A stretch of 64,000 nucleotides of DNA from Drosophila miranda (lineage: Eukaryota > Arthropoda > Insecta > Diptera > Drosophilidae), in NCBI RefSeq assembly GCF_003369915.1, contig NW_022881603.1, positions 14,171,593-14,235,592 on the forward strand, in the 5' to 3' direction. This document shows positions 47,937 to 61,546 of the stretch, one piece after another (the stretch's first letter is position 1; every line of letters begins with the position of its first letter). The notes beneath the pieces were generated by a model. That model was not told where the DNA came from. It was given only the letters and a program-made list of their open reading frames with translations, and did not search any database. The position numbers and the translations under genes were made by a program.

Positions 47937-49352
47937 CTAGGCGATTACCCTCGGGTATAGTGACGGGGTGTCAAGTGCGGTGGCTGAGGTTGGTTCCTCT
48001 TCTGCTTCTATTATAGGGTTAATACATTTAACCGTGACTCCTTTAGAAGTTTTCTTAAATTTAACAGCTACATAACTTAGTAGTACTAATATAATTATGA
48101 CAAATGAAATTAGTAGACTTATTTGTAATAGGTTACTATATTTGGTGTATTGCATAATTATTTCATTAGTTTGGACATACGACAGTGGTTTTATTTTAGT
48201 TATGTTGTTGTTGACATAAACATTCTGGGCAAAATCTAATATTGTGTTTGATATTGTAAATTCATTTAATTGGATTGAACAGTTGTAGATTTTTATAATG
48301 GTATTTCCTTCCGCTATGATTTCTTGGTTTACACAATTCTGGTTTAGCGTTGTTTTTGGAAGATTCCATGTGATTAGTATATTGGGTTCAATAAAGTTTA
48401 TTTGAAAGTTTTGAAAAGTTTTGGAATATGGACATTTAGTGGGAATTTGCATTAAAATTCCTTTTATACAATTGTCATTGGTTTTCAAGCTAGTTTCTTT
48501 AACAAATACTTCTTCATTTTTTATGTAGTACTTGTCGTATGTCATATCTGTTAACATGTTATTTAATTCGTCTGGATACGGAACGATTTAATAGATTGGT
48601 ACTTTTGTAATGTCTTTGTGAATGTTGGAAATTATTAGAATTTCGTTGGTATCAGATTTTAGCCATGTGGAGGTTTTTATATTTAGTATTTTCTCAGAAT
48701 TTATTTGTTCCAGGTAGTCTTGTTTTAATAATTTTGGATTAAATATACCGAGCCTAGTTAATTGCATACCTAGTTCTATATCTTCGATATATTCTGTGAA
48801 ATGTTGTAGATTGAATATCAAAATTTCTATTTGTTGATTCCTGTCTTTTTCTTCATTTAGTTTGTTTATGACGTTTATTCCGCTATTAACTGCATCTATT
48901 ACCAAATTTAGTTCATTCATTTGAATGCTATGGCTGGCTAAATTTTCTATTTTTTGTTCCAAATCGACTTTATCTTCCTGATCTAGTGTTCCAAAGAGAT
49001 ATTTGTAGGCTGTTCCTACTGTATTGATTAGGCCTCTTTTATTTCTTTTGGTTATTTTTAGCCCGTTCATTTCTCTTTGCAATTTGTCTACTAGATATTT
49101 TATTTGGATTATGTCCTGGAATTTAGTGGCTTGCATTAATAAATTTTGGTATAGTTCTTCGGTTTTAGTTACATTAACAGTTAGATAATGGTATTCGTAA
49201 TTGATAGGTATGTTAATCGATCCTGTTTTGAATATCATATATCCGTTTTGGGATTTTATAGGATTTATTTCTATGTTTTGGCCCTGTGCCATTACGATGG
49301 TAATTATGAGGAAGATGAGGATTTTAATTGTGTTGAAGTTCGCCGATTCCAT
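47937..49352 (-). pseudogene. Errantivirus env, unit 1, one internal stop
   Basis: Starts at the ATG at 49352, overlapping the end of pol by 29 nt. Features are a signal-peptide-like start (IKILIFLIITIVMAQ), a furin-like KRNKR site before a GLINTVGTAYKYLFG fusion-peptide-like segment, a helical region, and a C-terminal membrane anchor (LLQISLLISFVIIILVLL). An in-frame TAA near 48588 splits it into 254 and 206 residues. It resembles errantiviral envelope (F-like) proteins, here inactive. Confidence 0.85.
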
Positions 49353-51240
49353 TAACTTCCTCGGTTTCTCTGGAATTATTATATTTGCTTCTATTAGATT
49401 TCTTCTTTTCCTTGAATTTTGATTTATAATGAGTTATTTTCCTACCCCTATTCTTTTCTTCATAATGTTTTTCGTCTACCTGTCTAATTTCGCCCGTCCT
49501 TTTGAAAGGATTTGTTACCTTAGACTTAACTAGAGGTGATAGTTTATAGCGGGTATCTACTTCATACTCTATGCGGTTTTTATTTAATTGAGTGATTTTA
49601 TTCACTTTATTTAGTTGGGTGTCATAATCAGGTGAGCCTGCATAAATGAATATATCAGCTGGTGTCCTATTTGTGGTATTATGTTTGGTTTTATGATTAT
49701 AAGTATAAAGAATTAATTCAAACTTCGTGAATCTATCTTCTGGGTTATCCTCGCTAGATATTATTCTTAATTTTTCATTTACTGTTTTATGAAATATTTC
49801 TACGTCAGATATTCCATTTTTGCTGGAAGTGATCTCTATTTTGACGTTTTCCGCATTCAGCCATGCTTGCAATGCTGTGCACATAAAAGCTGAATCTTTA
49901 TCGGCTTTGATTTCAATTGGTTTGCCCATCCCGTTAAAAACTTTCATTATGGCTCTTTTTGCTTCTAACCAGTCACGACTTTTTATACCCGATACTCAAA
50001 ATGAGTATTGGGGTATATTAGATTTGTGGTAAAAGTGGATGTGTGTAACGTCCAGAAGGAATCGTTTCCGACCCCATAAAGTATATATATTCTTGATCAG
50101 CATCAATAGCCGAGTCGATTGAGCCCTGTCTGTCTGTCCGTCCGTCCATCCCCTTCAGCGCCTAGTGCTCAAAGACTATAAGAGCTAGAGCAACGATGTT
50201 TTGGATTCAGACTTCTGTGATATGTCACTGCTACAAAAATATTTCAAAACTTCGCCCCGCCACTTCCGCCCCCACAAAGAACGAAAATCTGTGGCATCCA
50301 CATTTTTAAAGATACGATAAAACCAAAAACGCAGAATCGGTGAGGATGACCATATCTTCTACAGTGCAAAATCTGAACCAGATCGTATAATGATTTTAGC
50401 CAGAATCAAGAAAACAATTTCATCTTTCTCGCTCTGTCTCTCTCTAACACACAGGTTTCATGGTCGGTTTTGTCAATTGCAAAATATGAGTTCAAGGATC
50501 TCAGAACCTTTAAGAGCCAGAGCAACCAAATTTGTTATCCACACTCCTGTGATATCGGACATTGACCGTTTCGTGTCCAAATTTCGCCACACCCCCTTCC
50601 GCCCCCGCAAAGGACGAAAATCTTGGGCATCCACAAATCTGAGACTATTAAGGCTAGAGTAACCAAATTTGGTATCCGCACTTCTGTTAGATCTTACTAT
50701 AAAACGTATATCTCAGAATTTCGCTCCACCCTTTTTCGCCCCCACAAAGGACGAAAATCTGTTGCATCCACAATATTGCACATTCGAGAAAACTAAAAAC
50801 GCAGAATCATAGATAATGACCATATCTATCAGATTGCTGAATCTGGATCAGATCAGATCATTTTTATAGCCAATAGGAACAAATCAATTTGCACTGGCTA
50901 CGCAGCCCCCGACGTCACGCTCAGACTGATTTTCTGTCTCTCTCGCACGCACTTCTTGTCGTGTCGTTTAATATTAGCGGCGTCTGCCGGAGGAGAGTCA
51001 TACTGACTTAGTATCGGGTATAACTGTAGAGTTGCGGTCTCCGCAGCAACTCACAACGTTCCCCCTCGTTACTTCTACAAGAGTGGCAAACTTCGAGTAT
51101 ACGTCAATACATGATAGGAACTGTTGGTTACCAACCATATAGAAATCTATGACGTATTTCTCTCTGATGTTCAGTATTTCCGGTGTAGTTTCGAATGCCA
51201 ACTTCGTATTTCTATGCTCTGTTTTGGCAATATTACAAGT
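49324..51240 (-). pseudogene. Errantivirus integrase, unit 1, split by INE-1
   Basis: The first half (about 51023-51240) has [29 protein letters not shown] with the first catalytic Asp. The second half (49324-49983) has KADKDSAFMC with the second Asp and EIFHKTVNEKL with the Glu region. The 1039-bp INE-1 lies between them, and the zinc module is deleted with the 495-bp segment missing from this unit. Confidence 0.85.
49984..51022. mobile_element. INE-1/DINE-1-like insertion, unit 1
   Basis: Inside the integrase core. It starts TATACCCGATAC and ends GTATCGGGTATA, a perfect 12-bp inverted terminus. The interior carries GGAAtCGTTTCCGACCCC and TCTGTCTGTCCGTCC motifs recognisable from INE-1/DINE-1 (Helentron-like) repeats. 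It has no coding capacity. Confidence 0.8.
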
Positions 51241-51294
51241 AGGACATTCGTTTATGATGTTTTGGATTAGTTTTTGATAATCCGGGTAATAGTA

Positions 51295-52462
51295 CAGCTA
51301 CATGATTTTCTTTGCCTGGTAGATATTTCATTTTAAAATCAAACTCATTTAGTTTTATTTTCCACCTTTGTAATTTCATATTTGGCTCCTTGAGGTTGTT
51401 CAACCAAATCAAGGGTTTATGATCGCTTTGTATCTCGAATGTTCTACCGAACAGGTATGAACGGAAATACTTGGTTGCCCATACGATCGCTAATAATTCC
51501 TTTTCGATGGCTGAATAGTTTATTTCATGTTCATTTAGGGTTCTGCTAGCGTAGCAGATCGGTTTGTGTTCTTGTGACAAAACCGCTCCCAATGCTATGT
51601 TACTAGCGTCGGTTGTTACCGTGAACATTTTGTCAAAGTCTGGGAACGCAAGGATAGGGTCTGAGGTGATGAGTACTTTTAGTCTCTCAAATGCCTCGAC
51701 GTACTTTTCTTCCTTGGGGTCTATGACAGCTCCTTTCTTTAGTTTGAGTGTCATGGGTTTTGCTATGTTTGCAAAATTAGGAATGAATTTCCTGTAGAAC
51801 CCGCACAGACCTAAGAATGACCTTATTTGTTTAGTCGTTTCTGGTATTGGAAATTTGACAATGGCAGAGATTTTGCCTGGATTTGGTACTATTCCTTCAG
51901 TAGTGACTACATGACCTAGGAATTCAGTTTCCTTTTTCATGAATTCACATTTATCCATTTGTAGCTTCAAGTTGGCGTCTCTCAACTTTCAAAATACTCT
52001 CCTTAGTGACAACAAGTGTTCTTCCAATGAAGTGGAAAATATAATGATGTCATCTAAGTATACAAAGCAATCTTTGAAGATTAACTCTTCTAGCAGATTG
52101 CTCATACATCTTTGGAAGGTAGCTGGGGCAGTGGTTAGCCCAAAGGGCATACGAATGAACTCGTAATGTCCATGCTTAGTGGAGAACGCAGTTTTGGGGA
52201 TTAAGCTAGGTTCCATGGGTATTTGATGGAAACCTTTTGCTAAATCGATTGTCGTAAAATACTGACATTTACCTAGTTTGTCTAGGATTTCATCCATTCG
52301 TGGAGTTGGGAATTTGTCCTTAACTGTTATTTCATTTAGACTTCTATAGTCTACTACCATTCGATATTTTTGCTTTCCTGAAGCATCTATCTTCTTCGGA
52401 ATAATAGATATGGGCGAGCAGTAAGGAGAATTCGACTTTCGAATTATTCCCTGCCTGATCAT
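51295..52462 (-). pseudogene. Errantivirus RT and RNase H, unit 1
   Basis: The RT core (52462-51989) has [18 protein letters not shown] and the active site [10 protein letters not shown]. It stops at an in-frame TGA (51989-51991) after SLRRVF. The same frame goes on to 51295 with the connection domain, [11 protein letters not shown] and RNase H ([14 protein letters not shown]). Coding ends where 495 bp present in unit 2 are deleted (junction near 51294/51295). Confidence 0.87.
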
Positions 52463-52676
52463 ATCTTTGATTTGCTGGTTTACCTCCTGATCATGTATCT
52501 GGGCATATTTGTATGGTCGTCTGTAGACCGGGTCTTCATGTTGGGGTTTTGATCTCGTGCTTGATTGTACTTGTGAAAGTCAAATTGTCACCTTCTCTGT
52601 ACTGCACATCCTTAAACTCATATAAGACCTTCTTTAACTCTTCCCTCTCTTCGTCGTTTAAGTGTTCCAATCTTAA

Positions 52677-53140
52677 TTAATTACATTCCCTTAATTCACT
52701 GTCTAGAGCGGAAGCGAAGTATTGATCTCCCTCTGGAGATGGGTCAAGGCACTTAGGTGCGATCTTCTCTTCTTTTGTAGAGGGATCAGTGCACTTCTGT
52801 GCGGTCTTGCCGGCTTCAATAGCTTCTCCACTCTGAATGATTGGGTACGACCTAGCTCCTAGTGTTACAGTGTCATTTCTGTAATCGATGACGGCTTTAC
52901 TTGCCATCAAGTATTCTCTTCCTAATAAAATATCATAATTTTCGGAAAAGTTATGTATGTAGAACTTTTGTTCGGACGGACAAGTTTTGTTCGCATTCCT
53001 CATTATACTCTAAGTTAAACGGACAGGTCCATTAATGGTATGGACCGTAAGGTTATCGTCTTTTATCTCGGATAATTTTCTTTCATGATGTTGATCGATG
53101 ATCCCGAGTCAGCGATACACCTTAATATTCTTTTATTAAT
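52677..53140 (-). pseudogene. Errantivirus protease region, unit 1
   Basis: CIADSGSSINIM near 53085-53120 (retropepsin-type DSGS) and NYDILLGREYLM in the ORF 53003-52677 are the two ends of a retroviral aspartic protease. Frame breaks separate them from each other and from RT. Confidence 0.7.
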
Positions 53141-53148
53141 GGTAATGT

Positions 53149-54100
53149 TTATATAGGGTCCTCCTCGGTTTCTTCCGAGGCGGCTTGATGAAAATTTACG
53201 TCCATCTTCGTTTGGCCACTCTGGCTCTCCCTCCCTCTTTTAGTAGGTTGGTTGGGTCCACTCCCACTAGCTTGGTTTTGAGATATTTGCTGATTGAATG
53301 GATTCTGAGCCCTACCTTGATTCAAGGAATTTTTGAACTCATTGTATAATCCAGGATTTTGGGAATTTTGATTTTGTTCGATTAGTCTGACCTGTTCCAG
53401 ATGAACTCTGAGTTTGATTGTGATAGTTAGTAGTATTATAATTTGGATAATAGTTTCCAACATTCTTTCGATTTGATTGAGACGATTTCGATTGATCTTT
53501 ATTTGTACCTGAATCTGTTGTACTAGCTTCGTACAATCCTTCTTCTTGTGCTGCCTTCTTAAGATTAGACAATGTGGTAATATCTTTTCTTGCTAAGGTC
53601 ATGAACATTCTGTCAGGAAGTTTTCGAGTAATGACATCTTTAATTGTGTTGTTCAAAGCGTTTTTATAAATGACATTATTCTCTGGTATGTTTTCTAAGT
53701 TTAGCTTATTGTTTATTAATAATGCTTTTATCTCTAATTCTTCTATAAACTTACGAAGACTGCCGTTGAATCTGGTGGTGTATAGTTGTCGTAAGAGTTC
53801 TTCATATGGTGTGTGATTTTTGAACTCGTTGATCAGCGCCGTCTTCAGTTCGAGCCACGTGTTGGGTTGTATCATTTGCGATATGCGTTGTGCCTCTCCT
53901 GACAGTTGGATCTCGGTCGCTCCAAATAGGATCCTTTGTTGGCGAAGATCTTCAGTTGGATATAATCCGCATACATATTCGATTCGTTTGATAAATGAGC
54001 TTAGCTGTCCAGATGAACCGTCATAGGCAGGTATTTGTCTGATCGACAGCAGTGCCTGGTTCAAGTGGATTTCGCTCAATGATAGTGGTGGTAACGCCAT
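53149..54100 (-). pseudogene. Errantivirus gag, unit 1, frameshifted near 3' end
   Basis: Starts at the ATG at 54100. The capsid part (about residues 10-200) includes FIKRIEYVCGLYPTED and SGEAQRISQMIQPNTWLELK. There are no CCHC knuckles, as usual for errantiviruses. The first frame ends at 53339; homologous Asn/Gln-rich sequence continues in another frame to 53149, indicating a frameshift around 53400. Unit 2 carries the same defect. Confidence 0.8.
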
Positions 54101-54392
54101 GTTGTTGGTGTTGATTGGGTTTTGTTTTGTTTTCAGTAGTTTTTAACTTTATTTTGGTTCACTTGTAATTTTTTTGATTTTGTATTTAGTGTTTCACTGT
54201 TCTTGGTGGATCACCATCTCCGCTTACTTCAGTTCACTTAATTTTAGTTTTGCAAATCGTATGTGCTCGTAACACATAGGTTCTTTGGCGGATTTCACAA
54301 TTTTATTAACGATTCCGGGATTACGTGATCACAGTAATTAGAAATTACACAAGCTGACCATTACCGAAATACAGGGGTTAATTTTAAACGAA

Positions 54393-54409
54393 ATCCTACC
54401 GACTGCGCC
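54393..54409 (-). promoter_or_regulatory. Errantivirus primer binding site, unit 1
   Basis: Minus-strand GGCGCAGTCGGTAGGAT directly after the LTR, the tRNA-Ser type site of 17.6/297 elements. Confidence 0.85.
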
Positions 54410-54998
54410 AGTTAAATATCCGCAGCTCGAAATTTAGTTTTTAAAAAAGATTTTATTTTTAGTACTTAATTTCTTTATGTCACAAGATTGGTTGAATTCC
54501 CCGACTTAACTTTACGTCTGCTTGTCTCAAACGGAACTGATCTCTCTGCTGCTGGCTAGTTTCCATGAGCCCTTCTCTTGGAACTCCCGACTCTGGCTTC
54601 GGGTGTTGCTTTCCTCGGCTGCATCTTCGTGTCGGTGGCGTACGTGCCTGGATCGATATTTGGGGATTCGTCGGCTTTGATGAAAGGCATCCACTGCTGG
54701 CGGTCGGTGTTGCATTACATGACGGAGCTAGGAATGTGATACTCCTTGGTTTTATGTCTAGCTTTGATTGGTCCTCATGAGTGGCGTGTTTCTAAAGAAT
54801 CGATTTCTCGAGAGTGGCGTGATTCTAATGTTGATGAAACAATGTGGTCCATTGTTTATATTATGGGGGCCCTAGCTTGGAGTATGGGAAGAAACAGTTA
54901 TTGATTCTTGAGTGGGGTCCTGTTACTTGTGTGGATGGGGTGGATGAATTGTACATAAACATAATGTGTATGGGATGTGGGGAATTATGGATGTCACT
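54410..54998 (-). repeat. Errantivirus LTR 2 (shared)
   Basis: 589 bp. It serves as 5' LTR of unit 1 and 3' LTR of unit 2. No flanking target duplication separates the units. Confidence 0.9.
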
Positions 54999-55025
54999 CC
55001 CCCAACGTTTGTTATTAGCCTGTCC

Positions 55026-56441
55026 CTAGGCGATTACCCTCGGGTATAGTGACGGGGTGTCAAGTGCGGTGGCTGAGGTTGGTTCCTCTTCTGCTTCTAT
55101 TATAGGGTTAATACATTTAACCGTGACTCTTTTAGAAGTTTTCTTAAATTTAACAGCTACATAACTTAGTAGTACTAATATAATTATGACAAATGAAATT
55201 AGTAGACTTATTTGTAATAGGTTACTATATTTGGTGTATTGCATAATTATTTCATTAGTTTGGACATACGACAGTGGTTTTATTTTAGTTATGTTGTTGT
55301 TGACATAAACATTCTGGGCAAAATCTAACATTGTGTTTGATATTGTAAATTCATTTAATTGGATTGAACAGTTGTAGATTTTTATAATGTTATTTCCTTC
55401 CGCTATGATTTCTTGGTTTACACAATTCTGGTTTAGCGTTGTTTTTGGAAGATTCCATGTGATTAGTATATTGGGTTCAATAAAGTTTATTTGAAAGTTT
55501 TGAAAAGTTTTGGAATATGGACATTTAGTGGGAATTTGCATTAAAATTCCTTTTATACAATTGTCATTGGTTTTCAAGCTAGTTTCTTTAACAAATACTT
55601 CTTCATTTTTTATGTAGTACTTGTCGTATGTCATATCTGTTAACATGTTATTTAACTCGTCTGGATACGGAACGATCTATTAAATTGGTACTTTTGTAAT
55701 GTCTTTGTGAATGTTGGAAATTATTAGAATTTCGTTGGTATCGGATTTTAGCCATGTGGAGGTTTTTATATTTAGTATTTTCTCAGAATTTATTTGTTCC
55801 AGGTAGTCTTGTTTTAATAATTTTGGATTAAATATACCGAGCCTAGTTAATTGCATACCTAGTTCTATATCTTCGATATATTCTGTGAAATGTTGTAGAT
55901 TGAATATCAAAATTTCTATTTGTTGATTCCTGTCTTTTTCTTCATTTAGTTTGTTTATGACGTTTATTCCGCTATTAACTGCATCTATTACCAAATTTAG
56001 TTCATTCATTTGAATGCTATGGCTGGCTAAATTTTCTATTTTTTGTTCCAAATCGACTTTATCTTCCTGATCTAGTGTTCCAAAGAGATATTTGTAGGCT
56101 GTTCCTACTGTATTGATTAGGCCTCTTTTATTTCTTTTGGTTATTTTTAGCCCGTTCATTTCTCTTTGCAATTTGTCTACTAGATATTTTATTTGGATTA
56201 TGTCCTGGAATTTAGTGGCTTGCATTAATAAATTTTGGTATAGTTCTTCGGTTTTAGTTACATTAACAGTTAGATAATGGTATTCGTAATTGATAGGTAT
56301 GTTTATCGATCCTGTTTTGAATATCATATATCCGTTTTGGGATTTTATAGGATTTATTTCTATGTTTTGGCCCTGTGCCATTACGATGGTAATTATGAGG
56401 AAGATGAGGATTTTAATTGTGTTGAAGTTCGCCGATTCCAT
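55026..56441 (-). pseudogene. Errantivirus env, unit 2, internal stops
   Basis: Nearly identical to the unit 1 env. It has two adjacent stops (TAA TAG on the minus strand, about 55678-55683) at the same place where unit 1 has one. Otherwise open. Confidence 0.85.
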
Positions 56442-58514
56442 TAACTTCCTCGGTTTCTCTGGAATTATTATATTTGCTTCTATTAGATTTCTTCTTTTCC
56501 TTGAATTTTGATTTATAATGAGTTATTTTCCTACCCCTATTCTTTTCTTCATAATGTTTTTCGTCTACCTGTCTAATTTCGCCCGTCCTTTTGAAAGGAT
56601 TTGTTACCTTAGACTTAACTAGAGGTGATAGTTTATAGCGGGTATCTACTTCATACTCTATGCGGTTTTTATTTAATTGAGTGATTTTATTCACTTTATT
56701 TAGTTGGGTGTCATAATCAGGTGAGCCTGCATAAATGAATATATCAGCTGGTGTCCTATTTGTGGTATTATGTTTGGTTTTATGATTATAAGTATAAAGA
56801 ATTAATTCAAGCTTCGTGAATCTATCTTCTGGGTTATCCTCGCTAGATATTATTCTTAATTTTTCATTTACTGTTTTATGAAATATTTCTACGTCAGATA
56901 TTCCATTTTTGCTGGAAGTGATCTCTATTTTGACGTTTTCCGCATTCAGCCATGCTTGCAATGCTGTGCACATAAAAGCTGAATCTTTATCGGCTTTGAT
57001 TTCAATTGGTTTGCCCATCCCGTTAAAAACTTTCATTATGGCTCTTTTTGCTTCTAACCAGTCACGACTTTTTATACCCGATACTCAAAATGAGTATTGG
57101 GGTATATTAGATTTGTGGTAAAAGTGGATGTGTGTAACGTCCAGAAGGAATCGTTTCCGACCCCATAAAGTATATATATTCTTGATCAGCATCAATAGCC
57201 GAGTCGATTGAGCCCTGTCTGTCTGTCCGTCCGTCCCCTTCAGCGCCTAGTGCTCAAAGACTATAAGAGCTAGAGCAACGATGTTTTGGAACCAGACTTC
57301 TGTGATATGTCACTGCTACAAAAATATTTCAAAACTTCGCCCCGCCCACTTCCGCCCCCACAAAGAACGAAAATCTGTGGCATCCACATTTTTAAAGATA
57401 CGATAAAACCAAAAACGCAGAATCGGTGAGGATGACCATATCTTCTACAGTGCAAAATCTGAACCAGATCGTATAATGATTTTATCCAGAATCAAGAAAA
57501 CAATTTCATTCTTTCTCGCTCTGTCTCTCTCTAACACACAGGTTTCATGGTCGGTTTTGTCAATTGCAAAATATGAGTTCAAGGATCTCAGAACCTATAA
57601 GAGCCAGAGCAACCAAATTTGTTATCCACACTCCTGTGATATCGGACCTTGACCGTTTCGTGTCCAAATTTCGCCACACCCCCTTCCGCCCCCGCAAAGG
57701 ACGAAAATCGGTTGCATCCACAATATTGCACATTCGAGAAAACTAAAAACGCAGAATCATAGATAATGACTATATCTATCAGATTGCTGAATCTGGATCA
57801 GATCAGATCATTTTTATAGCCAATAGGAACAAATCAATTTTCACTGGCTACGCAGCCCCCGACGTCACGCTCAGACTGATTTTCTGTCTCTCTCGCACGC
57901 ACTCCTTGTCGTGTCGTTTAATATTAGCGGCGTCTGCCGGAGGAGAGTCATACTGACTTAGTATCGGGTATAACTGTAGAGTTGCGGTCTCCGCAGCAAC
58001 TAACAACGTTCCCCCTCGTTACTTCTACAAGAGTGGCAAACTACGAGTATACGTCAATACATGATAGGAACTGTTGGGTTACCAACCATATAGAAATCTA
58101 TGACGTATTTCTCTCTGATGTTCAGTATTTCCGGTGTAGTTTCGAATGCCAACTTCGTATTTCTATGCTCTGTTTTGGCAATATTACAAGTAGGACATTC
58201 GTTTATGATGTTTTGGATTAGTTTTTGATAATCCGGGTAATAGTATTTCCCCTAAACCAATTGACGGTTTTCTCTATCCCTGGATGGAGTAAGCCTTTAT
58301 GATTCTTTAATATGGTTTCTTTAAATTCAGCGTAATTCTGAATATCTAGGAGTTTCGTGCTTGATTTAATAGCTTTGGTTATATTGTTAGAATTAATGAT
58401 TTCTAAATAGGCTTTTTGGAATGGAGGAAAATCTATTTCGTTATGGAAATATAATGCGCTCTTTTTGGTGCATAGATATTCCTTTATTATATCCTTCGCT
58501 AAGGTGTTAGTCAT
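56413..58514 (-). pseudogene. Errantivirus integrase, unit 2, split by INE-1
   Basis: Unlike unit 1 it keeps the zinc module region: [15 protein letters not shown] (ORF 58514-58218), then a frameshift near 58245 before NECPTC. The core is split by INE-1 at the same position as in unit 1; the 3' half is 57036-56413. Confidence 0.83.
57073..57972. mobile_element. INE-1/DINE-1-like insertion, unit 2
   Basis: Same insertion site and ends as in unit 1, but 900 bp. About 140 bp between two GCAAAGGACGAAAATC-like direct repeats are deleted relative to unit 1. Confidence 0.82.
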
Positions 58515-59908
58515 TTCCTTATACGTGATCTTGATGATTGCTTGTGAAAATAACGAATTGTTTCTACCTTATCTTCATTGCCTTTTATTAGCTCAATTTG
58601 CCGATTGTAATAGTTAATTGGTCTTTCCGTGATAGCAATGTGATTTAGATTGTCTTCCTGTGCGCTATGTACAGTTGCACCAACGCTATTGGAAGCTTCT
58701 CCAAGGAGATTTTCATTAATCTTTACCCTTGATAAGGCATCAGCTACATGATTTTCTTTGCCTCGTAGATATTTCATTTTAAAATCAAACTCATTCAGTT
58801 TTATTTTCCACCTTTGTAATTTCATATTTGGCTCCTTGAGGTTGTTCAACCAAATCAAGGGTTTATGATCGCTTTGTATCTCGAATGTTCTACCGAACAG
58901 GTATGAACGGAAATACTTGGTTGCCCATACGATCGCTAATAATTCCTTTTCGATGGCTGAAAAGTTTATTTCATGTTCATTTAGGGTTCTGCTAGCGTAG
59001 CAGATCGGTTTGTGTTCTTGTGACAAAACCGCTCCCAATGCTATGTTACTAGCGTCGGTTGTTACCGTGAACATTTTGTCAAAGTCTGGGAACGCAAGGA
59101 TAGGGTCTGAGGTGATGAGTACTTTTAGTCTCTCAAATGCCTCGACGTACTTTTCTTCCTTGGGGTCTATGACAGCTCCTTTCTTTAGTTTGAGTGTCAT
59201 GGGTTTTGCTATGTTTGCAAAATTAGGAATGAATTTCCTGTAGAACCCGCACAGACCTAAGAATGACCTTATTTGTTTAGTCGTTTCTGGTATTGGAAAT
59301 TTGACAATGGCAGAGATTTTGCCTGGATTTGGTACTATTCCTTCAGTAGTGACTACATGACCTAGGAATTCAGTTTCCTTTTTCATGAATTCACTGTATT
59401 TATTTTTTAGCTTCAAGTTGGCGTCTCTCAACTTTCAAAATACTCTCCTTAGTGACAACAAGTGTTCTTCCAATGAAGTGGAAAATATAATGATGTCATC
59501 TAAGTATACAAAGCAATCTTTGAAGATTAACTCTTCTAGCAGATTGCTCATACATCTTTGGAAGGTAGCTGGGGCAGTGGTTAGCCCAAAGGGCATACGA
59601 ATGAACTCGTAATGTCCATGCTTAGTGGAGAACGCAGTTTTGGGGATTAAGCTAGGTTCCATGGGTATTTGATGGAAACCTTTTGCTAAATCGATTGTCG
59701 TAAAATACTGACATTTACCTAGTTTGTCTAGGATTTCATCCATTCGTGGAGTTGGGAATTTGTCCTTAACTGTTATTTCATTTAGACTTCTATAGTCTAC
59801 TACCATTCGATATTTTTGCTTTCCTGAAGCATCTATCTTCTTCGGAATAATAGATATGGGCGAGCAGTAAGGAGAATTCGACTTTCGAATTATTCCCTGC
59901 CTGATCAT
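58511..59908 (-). pseudogene. Errantivirus RT and RNase H, unit 2
   Basis: Same RT core with YLDD and the same in-frame TGA (59435-59437) as unit 1. The RNase H half runs on to [10 protein letters not shown] and a tether region, and ends in a stop at 58511. It keeps the segment deleted from unit 1. Confidence 0.87.
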
Positions 59909-60122
59909 ATCTTTGATTTGCTGGTTTACCTCCTGATCATGTATCTGGGCATATTTGTATGGTCGTCTGTAGACCGGGTCTTCATGTTGGGGTTTTGATC
60001 TCGTGCTTGATTGTACTTGTGAAAGTCAAATTGTCACCTTCTCTGTACTGCACATCCTTAAACTCATATAAGACCTTCTTTAACTCTTCCCTCTCTTCGT
60101 CGTTTAAGTGTTCCAATCTTAA

Positions 60123-60590
60123 TTAATTACATTCCCTTAATTCACTGTCTAGAGCGGAAGCGAAGTATTGATCTCCCTCTGGAGATGGGTCAAGGCACTT
60201 AGGTGCGATCTTCTCTTCTTTTGTAGAGGGATCAGTGCACTTCTGTGCGGTCTTGCCGGCTTCAATAGCTTCTCCACTCTGAATGATTGGGTACGACCTA
60301 GCTCCTAGTGTTACAGTGTCATTTCTGTAATCGATGACGGCTTTACTTGCCATCAAGTATTCTCTTCCTAATAAAATATCATAATTTTCGGAAAAGTTAT
60401 GTATGTAGAACTTTTGTTCGGACGGACAAGTTTTGTTCGCATTCCTCATTATACTCTAAGTTAAACGGACAGGTCCATTAATGGTATGGACCGTAAGGTT
60501 ATCGTCTTTTATCTCGGATAATTTTCTTTCATGATGTTGATCGATGATCCCGAGTCAGCGATACACCTTAATATTCTTTTATTAATGGTA
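60123..60590 (-). pseudogene. Errantivirus protease region, unit 2
   Basis: Same broken arrangement as unit 1: CIADSGSSINIM, frame breaks, then the open stretch 60449-60123 with NYDILLGREYLM. Confidence 0.7.
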
Positions 60591-60594
60591 ATGT

Positions 60595-61546
60595 TTATAT
60601 AGGGTCCTCCTCGGTTTCTTCCGAGGCGGCTTGATGAAAATTTACGTCCATCTTCGTTTGGCCACTCTGGCTCTCCCTCCCTCTTTTAGTAGGTTGGTTG
60701 GGTCCACTCCCACTAGCTTGGTTTTGAGATATTTGCTGATTGAATGGATTCTGAGCCCTACCTTGATTCAAGGAATTTTTGAACTCATTGTATAATCCAG
60801 GATTTTGGGAATTTTGATTTTGTTCGATTAGTCTGACCTGTTCCAGATGAACTCTGAGTTTGATTGTGATAGTTAGTAGTATTATAATTTGGATAATAGT
60901 TTCCAACATTCTTTCGATTTGATTGAGACGATTTCGATTGATCTTTATTTGTACCTGAATCTGTTGTACTAGCTTCGTACAATCCTTCTTCTTGTGCTGC
61001 CTTCTTAAGATTAGACAATGTGGTAATATCTTTTCTTGCTAAGGTCATGAACATTCTGTCAGGAAGTTTTCGAGTAATGACATCTTTAATTGTGTTGTTC
61101 AAAGCGTTTTTATAAATGACATTATTCTCTGGTATGTTTTCTAAGTTTAGCTTATTGTTTATTAATAATGCTTTTATCTCTAATTCTTCTATAAACTTAC
61201 GAAGACTGCCGTTGAATCTGGTGGTGTATAGTTGTCGTAAGAGTTCTTCATATGGTGTGTGATTTTTGAACTCGTTGATCAGCGCCGTCTTCAGTTCGAG
61301 CCACGTGTTGGGTTGTATCATTTGCGATATGCGTTGTGCCTCTCCTGACAGTTGGATCTCGGTCGCTCCAAATAGGATCCTTTGTTGGCGAAGATCTTCA
61401 GTTGGATATAATCCGCATACATATTCGATTCGTTTGATAAATGAGCTTAGCTGTCCAGATGAACCGTCATAGGCAGGTATTTGTCTGATCGACAGCAGTG
61501 CCTGGTTCAAGTGGATTTCGCTCAATGATAGTGGTGGTAACGCCAT
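60595..61546 (-). pseudogene. Errantivirus gag, unit 2, frameshifted
   Basis: Protein-identical to the unit 1 gag over the main 253-residue frame and carries the same 3' frameshift. Confidence 0.8.
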
